From Spirochaetaceae bacterium (GTDB lineage Bacteria > Spirochaetota > Spirochaetia > DSM-27196 > SKKC01), in assembly GCA_003552745.1 (NCBI GenBank), contig PUOG01000297.1, forward strand, positions 1 through 16,268: 16,268 nucleotides of DNA, read 5' to 3'. Both the position numbers and the translations under genes were made by a program. Shown here piece after piece: positions 1-6,413 of this stretch. Position 1 is the stretch's first letter; each line of letters opens with the position of its first letter. The notes below the pieces were generated by a model that saw only the letters and a list, made by a program, of their open reading frames with translations, was not told the DNA's origin and did not search any database.

Positions 1-2
1 AT

Positions 3-353
3 AAGGATGCGCCGCCGTCCCCGGAGGAATATCGCAAACTCGGCGCGCGGATGGTCGATCTCCATCCGATTACGATCATGCAGAATGCGCGCACCTCAGG
101 CGGTGGTCGCGTGTCCGATGTACCGGCACAGGCTATGACCGTCGGGCCGGTTGAGACATGGAAGGCAGACAAGGTATCCATTTGGCATGGCGGAACACAC
201 GACAATCCGTTCGGGATGCGCCTGACGGCATTCATGATCAGCAAGGGCATCGCCGACAGCGCAGTACCGATGAGCCTGCTGGCTGATCACCCGAACGTAC
301 AGTTCAACTACTACCGCCCCGCGATCGGGTCGTGCGACGTGGAGATGCATTGA
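3..353 (+). CDS. NagB-superfamily (glucosamine-6-phosphate isomerase/deaminase-like) protein, C-terminal part
   Basis: The reading frame is open from the left edge of the window, so only the last 116 residues are visible and the start lies outside. The C-terminal layout is that of the NagB/RpiA/6-phosphogluconolactonase fold: a PAQAMTVG segment (family: A-x-T-x-G-x-G), an ADKVSIWHGG strand where the family has a helix then a strand ending in a Gly, and a closing SKGIADSAVPMSLLADHPNV stretch matching the 'G-x-V-(T)-x-x-x-P-x-S-x-L-Q-x-H-P' end of glucosamine-6-phosphate deaminases. The catalytic part (DEY and GHIAFN motifs) is not in the window, so activity cannot be judged. It sits three bases before a PIG-L deacetylase, a pairing that suggests work on an N-acetylated amino sugar. 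It is distinct from the canonical nagB at 12473. The family call is fairly sure; the substrate is unknown. Confidence 0.7.
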   Translation, partial: KDAPPSPEEYRKLGARMVDLHPITIMQNARTSGGGRVSDVPAQAMTVGPVETWKADKVSIWHGGTHDNPFGMRLTAFMISKGIADSAVPMSLLADHPNVQFNYYRPAIGSCDVEMH

Positions 354-356
354 ACG

Positions 357-1178
357 ATGATCGGTACCGATGCAGCCCCGGCCGTACTTGCACTGGCCGC
401 CCATCCCGACGATATCGAGTTCATGATGGCGGGGACGCTGTTTCTGCTGAAGGAAGCGGGATGGAATGTCCACTACATGAACATCGCCAACGGGAAGTGC
501 GGCAGCGCGACCGAGGATTCGGAGACGGTGATCGCCCGCCGCCGTGACGAAGCCGTCGAGGCGTGCGAGATTCTGGGCGCTCACTTCCACGAGAGCCAAT
601 GCGACGATCTCGAAGTCTTCTACAACTCCGAGTTGATCGGGAAAGTAACGAGTGTCGTACGTCGGGTGCAACCACGCATCGTGCTGCTCCAATCGCCATC
701 CGACTATATGGAAGACCACATGATCTCGGCGCGCATCGGAGTGACGGCCGTCTTCGCCCGCGGTATGCGCAACTATCCGGGAATTCCGCCTTCGCCCCCC
801 ATCGGTGGTGATGTAGTAATCTACCACGCCCTCCCCTACGGGCTGCGGACGCCGCTTCGCAGAGTCATTCGCCCGGGACTGTATGTGGACATCGCATCGG
901 TTCTCGAGAAGAAACGAGCGATGCTGGCCGCCCACCGCAGCCAGAGAGAATGGCTCGATGTGAGCCAGGGTCAGGACTCGTATCTGCATACCATGGAACT
1001 ATTCGCACGGCAGGTCGGGCACATGTCCGGCGTGTTCGAGTATGCTGAAGGCTGGCGGAGGCGGCTGCACCTCGGCTTTTCCGAACGGCACGATGACGAC
1101 CCCTTACGCGATGTTCTGGCGGCGGCGTGCCGCATCGACGAGGCCTATGAAGAGGACCTGGGCGAGTTAGCGGAGTAG
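357..1178 (+). CDS. PIG-L family (LmbE-like) deacetylase
   Basis: A 273-residue protein of the PIG-L/LmbE fold, zinc-dependent enzymes that remove N-acetyl groups from GlcNAc-type sugars (for example MshB, BshB and PIG-L itself). The N-terminal signature AAHPDDIE (residues 14-21) supplies the zinc-binding His and the catalytic Asp. A second signature, PSDYMEDH (114-121), matches the family's P-x-D-x-x-x-D-H zinc motif. Length is typical. The ATG at 357 lies three bases after the previous stop, with GGAG at 341-344 inside the upstream gene, so the two are very likely cotranscribed and probably coupled. There is no signal peptide, so it is cytoplasmic. The context (a NagB-like partner) suggests deacetylation of an amino sugar or its phosphate before isomerisation or deamination; that link is inference. 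The family call is sure, the substrate is not. Confidence 0.9.
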   Translation: MIGTDAAPAVLALAAHPDDIEFMMAGTLFLLKEAGWNVHYMNIANGKCGSATEDSETVIARRRDEAVEACEILGAHFHESQCDDLEVFYNSELIGKVTSVVRRVQPRIVLLQSPSDYMEDHMISARIGVTAVFARGMRNYPGIPPSPPIGGDVVIYHALPYGLRTPLRRVIRPGLYVDIASVLEKKRAMLAAHRSQREWLDVSQGQDSYLHTMELFARQVGHMSGVFEYAEGWRRRLHLGFSERHDDDPLRDVLAAACRIDEAYEEDLGELAE

Positions 1179-1497
1179 CGATTCGCTCGGTACTGATTGC
1201 AGCCCCCTCGGTCGATACCTCGCCGGGCGGAGTGCCCGCTTCGGCCGCCGGCGCGGAGGGCACGCCGCCGAAATGGCCGATCGCCATGACGATGGGTGTG
1301 ACACCGAACTCGACGACGATAACATCGAATTCACCGCCCTGTGGCTCCGGCGGTTGCATCCATTGCCTCCATCAGATACAAGAGTGCGTTCCTCTCTGGT
1401 ATGATTCGCTCGGCCAAAAACAATTAATCTGTACAGCGGAACAGCTGACCTTTCAAGGTTTCGCGTTGCCACATGGAGGATCCGCGAGGAGAGTTGA
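1179..1497. other. 319-base intergenic spacer, no gene recognised
   Basis: No convincing gene is seen between the PIG-L stop and the xylanase start. The minus strand has a hydrophobic open stretch at about 1260-1345 (reading FDVIVVEFGVTPIVMAIGHF), with an upstream stop in that frame not matched to any family I know. It could be a gene remnant or chance. An 11-bp sequence, GATTCGCTCGG, occurs at both ends of the spacer (1180-1190 and 1403-1413). A possible promoter for the xylanase lies at 1397-1405. Confidence 0.4.
1397..1405 (+). promoter_or_regulatory. candidate extended -10 promoter for the GH10 lipoprotein
   Basis: TGG-TATGAT at 1397-1405 matches an extended -10 element (TGn-TATAAT with one mismatch). 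The hexamer 17 bases upstream (TACAAG, 1377-1382) is a poor -35, which extended -10 promoters tolerate. It would give a leader of roughly 85 bases before the TTG at 1498. The bases just downstream are the AT-richest part of the spacer. This is a pattern match only. Confidence 0.3.
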
Positions 1498-2973
1498 TTG
1501 AGTATACTACGGAGTACATCCACGGTAGGAGCGGGGGCGATGCTGATCGCGCTCGTGCTCATCGGGTGCCCGCGAACAGATGTTGAACGTGACGCCGGGG
1601 AGACGGACGAGAGGGACGATTGGGAAGTCGCCGCCGATCGCCGAATCCGGCAGCACCGCACCGGAACGCTCGAGGTTGAGGTCGTCGACGCCGAAGGAAA
1701 CCCCGTGCCGGAGGCCGAGGTCGCCGTGCAAATGCAGGAACACGACTACGGCTTCGGAACGATGATTCACGCCGAGTTCCTGTCGAACGCTACACAGTGG
1801 GGCGGCCCCCTCGAAGCCGGCGGACACACATTTGATGAGTCGGATCAGAAGCGGTATCGCGAAACCGCTGAAGATCTCTTCAACATGATCGTCCTCGAGA
1901 ACCTCCACAAGTGGAGCTTGTGGGAAGATGACGGCAATCGCGAGCATGCCGACTACGCGGTGCGGTGGGCGCTCGACCGCGATATGGACGTGCGCGGACA
2001 TGTGGCCATATGGGGCAATATTGATGCACACGCGGTCCCGCCGGATGTGACTCTCGCCGCCGGACGAGAGCCGGTGCAGGACGGCGACTGGGGCGAGCCG
2101 GAGCTCGATCCGGCCCACATCGTCGAACGATCCATGCAGCATATTGAAGACATAATCGAGTACTATGCCGCCGGCGAATTCGAGGATGCAATCGTCGAGT
2201 GGGAAATCGTCAATGAGGCGATCCACGAGCCGACACTTATCGAAGCAGTCGACGGGGATGGTGTCGACCCTGTTACCGCTCCGATTCTCGGGGAATGGTA
2301 CTCACACGCGGAGAAGATCGCCGATCGGTTCGAAGTACAGATCGCGGTGAACGACTTCAACACCCTCGCAGGACCGTATGGAGATGTCCGTCAGAACTAT
2401 CGCCGTCAGATCGATTACCTCGTCAACGACGTCGGCGTCAACCTCGACGGCGTCGGGTTTCAAGTGCACTTTGCCGCGAACGAAATCCTCACGCCCGACG
2501 AGATTCTCGAGGGTATCGACTACTATGACGGATTCGATGTCCGATTCCGTGCCACCGAGTTCGACACCTTCCAGGAGTGGGGCGGGGTCAGATGGGACTC
2601 GGACGAGCAGAAGGGAGAAGTGCTGTACGAGTTTCTCAAGACCTTCTACAGCCACCCCGACACCGACGCGTTTCTCATGTGGGGGCACTGGGACGGCGTT
2701 CATTGGGGCCCGGAAATGGGCTTCGACCACGACGCTCCCCTCTTCGATCTCGAGTGGAACCCGAAGCCGGCGTACGACTATTACACCGATCTGGTGTTCA
2801 ACCAGTGGTGGACCGAGGAGACCGGTCGTGTCGACGATGAAGGACTCTTCTCGGTAACCGCGTTCCGCGGAGAACACGAGGTCACGGTCACCGACGCCGA
2901 CGGCAACGAACACAGCGAACGGGTTGAAGTCCTGGAGGCCGGCGAAACGGTAACACTTCGGATCGAACTGTAG
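1498..2973 (+). CDS. GH10 endo-1,4-beta-xylanase, surface lipoprotein
   Basis: A 491-residue secreted xylanase that hydrolyses internal beta-1,4 links of xylan. Residues 1-24 form a lipoprotein signal (Arg5, hydrophobic 11-23, lipobox LIGC with Cys24), so it should be membrane-anchored. A very acidic linker (25-50) follows, then a small beta domain (56-90, VVDAEGNPVPEAEV) of the kind that precedes many GH10 modules. The GH10 barrel carries the acid/base in WEIVNE (235-240, Glu240) and the nucleophile in ATEFD (352-356, Glu354); an NDFN motif is at 285-288 and the C-terminal MWGHWDG (394-400) is also family-typical. A short beta-rich tail (about 445-491) ends the protein. The TTG start is chosen because GAGGAG (1486-1491) lies just upstream and because the alternative ATG at 1540 would remove the positive N-terminus of the signal. 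High Asp/Glu content suggests a saline habitat (inference). Confidence 0.92.
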   Translation: MSILRSTSTVGAGAMLIALVLIGCPRTDVERDAGETDERDDWEVAADRRIRQHRTGTLEVEVVDAEGNPVPEAEVAVQMQEHDYGFGTMIHAEFLSNATQWGGPLEAGGHTFDESDQKRYRETAEDLFNMIVLENLHKWSLWEDDGNREHADYAVRWALDRDMDVRGHVAIWGNIDAHAVPPDVTLAAGREPVQDGDWGEPELDPAHIVERSMQHIEDIIEYYAAGEFEDAIVEWEIVNEAIHEPTLIEAVDGDGVDPVTAPILGEWYSHAEKIADRFEVQIAVNDFNTLAGPYGDVRQNYRRQIDYLVNDVGVNLDGVGFQVHFAANEILTPDEILEGIDYYDGFDVRFRATEFDTFQEWGGVRWDSDEQKGEVLYEFLKTFYSHPDTDAFLMWGHWDGVHWGPEMGFDHDAPLFDLEWNPKPAYDYYTDLVFNQWWTEETGRVDDEGLFSVTAFRGEHEVTVTDADGNEHSERVEVLEAGETVTLRIEL

Positions 2974-3016
2974 AGTGTGTCGGGCGGACCGAGCCGCTCT
3001 CGAACCGATCCGCGTA

Positions 3017-4018
3017 CTATATTTCGACACGAGGCGAGTCCTTCTCGAGGGTAAACCCGACGGTACGATCTCCAACCGACAGCTCGTAGCTCCCTTCGGG
3101 TCCGTAGATGCTCAAACTGCCATCTTTGTTCCGCTTCGGTGCCCCTTGCGAGTACCACCAGTCTCGCTTTATGAGTTGCTTGAGTGCGTGGTAGGCGGGT
3201 TTGGGGGTCATATCCTCGCGGACGAGCCCGGAAGGCGCTCCGAGCCACCCACCGTCCTGCAGATCCCACCAGATAAGCGCCTCGACCTCGGGATGCGCAT
3301 ACACACATTGGTAGAACTCGCTCACTTGCTGAGCCTGCCGGGCTTCCCCCTCTTCGGTGCTCGGCCACTCATCTATCTGGTAGTCGTTGAGATCGACGAT
3401 ATTCGGAGGCACGGGATGGCCGGAGAGAATCGTATTCTCGGAGCAACTGCTCGATCACCTCGACGTAGGCCTCTGAAAGGTCAAAGTCGTTTATGAGGAG
3501 CGTTGCCTCCGGATTGTGCTCCTTCGCCTGCATGAAACAGCGGTAGGCGAGCTCGATCGCACCGATGTGGTTGGCGAGCCGCGTCACCGCGTTGTCGTAC
3601 TTGTCGAACACAGGCATGATTACCACTTCGTTGATCACATCCCACATGTCGATGAGACCACGGAATTCTCCGACATCGCGTTCGATCCGCTCCATCTGCT
3701 TCTGCAGAATCGTGTCGTTATCGTATTCGAGTAGCCATGGAGCGCAGACGGTGTGCCAGCATAGGGGGTGTCCCTTGAGCTCCATGCCCTGATCACGACA
3801 CCACTCTGCTGCCTCACGCATCTTGTCACGTTCAGGCATTCCCTCCTGAGGTTCGTACCGGCCCCAATAGAACGGTAGCGTCACCGCGTTGTACAAGCCG
3901 GTCAGAAGATCCTTATAGGCGGGAAGGTCGTCGGTAGACACCCTGTGGGAACAACGGTGAACTCATGGAACCGATTCTTTCTGATCTTCTCGCTGTAATC
4001 CAACGTCGACTCCTTCAC
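3017..4018 (-). pseudogene. second GH10 xylanase, broken by internal deletion and frameshifts
   Basis: Three GH10 fragments lie in order on the minus strand. The first, about 4018-3944, reads VKESTLDYSEKIRKNRF, the usual N-terminal helix. The second, from 3941 to about 3441, is the front of the barrel with TLPFYWGRYEPQEG, LCWHT and WDVINE (acid/base Glu, codon at 3629-3627). The third, in another frame from 3439 to 3017, reads ENTILSGHPVPPNIVDLND and continues to WWDLQDGGWLGAPSG and the tail, stopping at 3017. At 3439-3443 the text jumps from the helix EVIEQLL straight into ENT, the residues of the FTEN nucleophile motif. About 35-40 residues normally found between them (the QSH region) are missing and the frame changes. 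A second break near 3941-3965 removes the N-terminal beta segment. It is of a different GH10 subtype from the lipoprotein at 1498, with which it is convergent (43 bases apart). It is almost certainly non-functional unless the assembly is wrong. Confidence 0.85.
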
Positions 4019-4176
4019 GTAGCGTGCGGTGGAGTGTGTTGCAATCCTACACCTCACCCGTGACAGAACGGAAGCGGATGAGCTGTACAGCGAATCGCAA
4101 GGCGTTTCCCGTTTCGACTCGGCACCGGGGAGATACGGGTCGCGTGTGGGCAATAATCAAGGTACACTCCCCCACT

Positions 4177-4899
4177 ATGAGCAAGAAAGCACTTATCGTA
4201 TGGGGCGGCTGGGACGGCCACGAGCCGCAGCAGGTCGCCGATGTCTTTGCCGGAGTTCTTCGGGATGCCGATTTCGAGGTGGAAGTCTCCGACACACTCG
4301 ACGCATTTCTCGACACCGAGAAACTGCGCGCGCTCGACCTCATCGTACCGATTTGGACGATGGGCGAGATCAGCAAGGAGCAGTGCGCGTCGGTCACCGA
4401 AGCGGTCGGATCGGGGGTCGGGATCGCCGGCTGTCACGGCGGCATGTGCGACGCCTTCCGCACATCGGTACAGTGGCAGTTCATGACCGGCGGCAACTGG
4501 GTCGCCCACCCGGGCGGCGCCGATGTGACCTACCGTGTGAACATCCTCAACAGCTCGAGTCCGCTCGTGGAGGGTATCAAGGATTTTGATGTGACCTCCG
4601 AGCAGTACTACCTGCACGTCGACCCGGCTGTGGAGGTGCTCGCGACCACCCGCTTCCCGACGGTGAAGTGGTACCATTCATCGAACGCGCCGGTGGATGT
4701 GCCGGTGGTCTGGACGAAGATGTGGGGCCACGGGCGCGTCTACTACAATTCGCTCGGGCATCACGCCGATGTGTTCGACATCCCGCAGGCGCTGGAGCTG
4801 ATGCGCCGCGGTCTGCTGTGGGCGGCCGACGGTAAGCGGATAGCGGTCGAGCGCGGCCTGTCGGATGCGGAGTTCAAGAGCGATCTCAAGATGTTCTAG
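4177..4899 (+). CDS. ThuA-like domain protein
   Basis: A 240-residue protein of the ThuA family (trehalose utilisation type; glutamine-amidotransferase-like fold). Visible family marks are the start strand KKALIVWGGWDGHEP (3-17), the elbow GIAGCHGGM (82-90), TGGNWVAHPGG (104-114) and the end motif YYNSLGHHADVF (189-200). ThuA proteins of Rhizobium take part in disaccharide 3-keto-derivative metabolism, and family members often sit beside Gfo/Idh/MocA dehydrogenases, as here (next gene, 95 bases on). A longer in-frame reading from 4024 exists, but the family-matching sequence begins at the ATG at 4177. Shine-Dalgarno support is weak (AAGG at 4159-4162, too far upstream). There is no signal peptide. 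The family call is firm; the exact substrate is unknown, with a 3-keto-glycoside or related sugar likely. Confidence 0.85.
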   Translation: MSKKALIVWGGWDGHEPQQVADVFAGVLRDADFEVEVSDTLDAFLDTEKLRALDLIVPIWTMGEISKEQCASVTEAVGSGVGIAGCHGGMCDAFRTSVQWQFMTGGNWVAHPGGADVTYRVNILNSSSPLVEGIKDFDVTSEQYYLHVDPAVEVLATTRFPTVKWYHSSNAPVDVPVVWTKMWGHGRVYYNSLGHHADVFDIPQALELMRRGLLWAADGKRIAVERGLSDAEFKSDLKMF

Positions 4900-4906
4900 G
4901 CGGGGC

Positions 4907-4929
4907 GGGGCCGGACGCGGCCCGGCCCC
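4907..4929 (+). other. GC-only hairpin between the ThuA and Gfo/Idh genes
   Basis: GGGGCCGG (4907-4914) pairs perfectly with CCGGCCCC (4922-4929) around a 7-base loop. The spacer 4900-4970 is almost pure G+C and also holds GCCGGCGCC twice (around 4948-4967), each copy largely self-complementary. There is no T tract, so it is not a classic intrinsic terminator. It may stabilise or attenuate the transcript between two genes that otherwise look like one unit. Confidence 0.45.
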
Positions 4930-4994
4930 CGGGGCGGCCAACGGCCCGCCGGCGCCCGGCCGGCGCCACGCACCCAACAACGGAGGACCACACG

Positions 4995-6095
4995 ATGGAG
5001 AAACTGAACGTAGGAATAGTCGGGATCGGCGCAATCAGCGGGATCTACCTCGATAACCTCACCGGCGTTTTCGGCGACCGAGTGGAGGTCACCACCGTCA
5101 CCGACCTCGTGCCCGAGCGCGCGAGCGAGGCGGCGAAGAAGTACGGGGCGAGGGTGGTCGCGAGCGCCGAGGAGCTTGTCGCCGCCGAGGCGGTCGATCT
5201 CGTGCTGAATCTCACGATCCCGAAGGAGCACTTCGAGGTCGCCATGATGGCGGTTCGCGCCGGCAAGCACGTCTACAACGAGAAGCCGCTCTGCATTCAG
5301 CGCGAGGAGGCGGCCGAGCTGCTCGCCGCGGCCGAGGAGGCCGGCGTGCGCGTGGGCTGTTCCCCGGATACCGTGCTGGGGGCGGGCATCCAGACGTGCC
5401 GGAAATTGCTGAATGATGGATGGATCGGCGCTCCGGTTGCCGCAACCGCCTTCATGGTCAACCACGGCCACGAGAGCTGGCACCCCGACCCCGAGTTCTA
5501 CTATCAGGTCGGCGGTGGACCGATGTTCGATATGGGCCCGTACTATCTCTCCACGCTGGTCAACCTCATGGGCCCGGCCGTCCGGTTGTCCGGCGCAGCA
5601 AAGAAGAGCTTCGAGACACGAACCATCACCAGTGAAAAAAAGCACGGGAAGGTCGTGCCGGTCGAGGTGCCGACGCACGTCGCCGGGACGGTCGAGTTCG
5701 AGACCGGAGCGGTGGCCACCGTCATTACGAGCTTCGATATCTGGGCGAGCACCCTGCCGCGCATCGAGATTTACGGCACCGAGGGATCGATGCTCGTCCC
5801 CGATCCGAATACGTTCGGAGGTCCGGTGATGGTCCGTCGCGCCGGTGACAGCGAGTGGTCGCAGATGCCGCTCACCCACGATCACCCGGTGAACAGTCGC
5901 GGCCTCGGCGTCGCCGACATGGCCGAATGCATTGCGTCCGGCGATAAAGCGATGCACCGAGCGAACGGCGAGATCGCCAACCACGTTCTCGAGATCATGC
6001 ACGGCTTCCACGACGCGGCATCGAGCGGTCGCTACTACGAGATGCAGACGAAGTGCCGCCGGCCCGACCCACGGCCGATGCGAAAGGTGGTGTGA
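4995..6095 (+). CDS. Gfo/Idh/MocA family NAD(P)-dependent oxidoreductase
   Basis: A 366-residue sugar dehydrogenase-type enzyme. An N-terminal Rossmann domain (residues 4-120) has the dinucleotide loop GIVGIGAIS (7-15) and the family signature EKPLC (96-100) holding the catalytic Lys of the E-K-P motif. The C-terminal alpha/beta domain carries GGGPMFDMGPYYL (173-185), matching the family's G-G-G-x-x-x-D-x-G substrate-binding stretch, with Tyr where many members have His. Length is typical. GGAGG at 4982-4986 sits nine bases before the ATG. Members oxidise or reduce hydroxyl groups of sugars, inositols or sugar acids. The ThuA neighbour suggests 3-keto-sugar chemistry (inference). The stop codon overlaps the GTG of a possible small gene (6092). 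The family call is firm; the substrate is open. Confidence 0.9.
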   Translation: MEKLNVGIVGIGAISGIYLDNLTGVFGDRVEVTTVTDLVPERASEAAKKYGARVVASAEELVAAEAVDLVLNLTIPKEHFEVAMMAVRAGKHVYNEKPLCIQREEAAELLAAAEEAGVRVGCSPDTVLGAGIQTCRKLLNDGWIGAPVAATAFMVNHGHESWHPDPEFYYQVGGGPMFDMGPYYLSTLVNLMGPAVRLSGAAKKSFETRTITSEKKHGKVVPVEVPTHVAGTVEFETGAVATVITSFDIWASTLPRIEIYGTEGSMLVPDPNTFGGPVMVRRAGDSEWSQMPLTHDHPVNSRGLGVADMAECIASGDKAMHRANGEIANHVLEIMHGFHDAASSGRYYEMQTKCRRPDPRPMRKVV

Positions 6096-6337
6096 TATGG
6101 GCAGGCGGCATGCTGCGCCGATTCTTCATCTCGATCGGCGACGAGCGGGTCGGCACGCTTTGGCAAATGTATGACAGTAGCCAGGGCTGGCCCTTTATCA
6201 GTTTCTTTTTGATGGATAATCTTGTCGAAGAGGCGATCGAGCTGATCGGAGCCGGCGCCTTCTGTGCCGCGGCGCTCGCCTTTCTGCTTGCCGAGCGCGG
6301 TCGCCGGCATAGACCGACAAGCAGTGCGCTCGACTGA
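6092..6337 (+). CDS. possible small membrane protein or tail of a decayed membrane protein
   Basis: An 81-residue reading frame whose GTG start (6092) overlaps the TGA of the Gfo/Idh gene; an ATG at 6110 is the alternative start. The likely membrane parts are around WPFISFFLMD and a longer one after LVEEAIELIG (GAGAFCAAALAFLL), followed by the basic tail AERGRRHR, which would stay inside the cell. An E-E-x-x-E-L-x-G stretch leading into a last membrane helix is common at the C-terminus of uncharacterised multi-span proteins, so this may be the surviving end of a larger gene rather than a gene in its own right. Codons are mostly GC-ending like its neighbours. No named family is recognised. The chance that it is translated is moderate at best. 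Confidence 0.35.
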   Translation: MIWAGGMLRRFFISIGDERVGTLWQMYDSSQGWPFISFFLMDNLVEEAIELIGAGAFCAAALAFLLAERGRRHRPTSSALD

Positions 6338-6357
6338 AGCCGAAGCCGCGCGAGACG

Positions 6358-6380
6358 GCGGCCGGAGCGCGAGCGGCCGC
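6358..6380 (+). other. GC-rich hairpin upstream of the DJ-1/PfpI gene
   Basis: GCGGCCG (6358-6364) pairs with CGGCCGC (6374-6380) around a 9-base loop, 34 bases before the next start codon. There is no U tract. It could be a weak attenuator or RNA-stability element; function is unproven. Confidence 0.35.
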
Positions 6381-6413
6381 GGCGAAACATAGAAGCAGAG
6401 GAGGGAGAACGCT

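Noticed and set aside
96..989. Long minus-strand reading frame of 297 codons across the NagB-like and PIG-L genes
   Set aside because: It lies antisense to two genes with clear family motifs and its product shows no recognisable domain; long antisense frames are common in GC-rich DNA.
2974..3016. Bidirectional terminator between the convergent GH10 genes
   Set aside because: Only short imperfect stems (GCGGA/TCCGC, CGAG/CTCG) and no T tract in either direction.
3369..3941. Programmed ribosomal frameshift joining the GH10 pieces
   Set aside because: Sequence that the fold needs is missing at the junction, so recoding would not restore an enzyme, and no slippery heptamer is seen.
4024..4176. 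51-residue N-terminal extension of the ThuA gene
   Set aside because: No family similarity before the ATG at 4177, and the region partly overlaps the N-terminal fragment of the GH10 pseudogene on the other strand.
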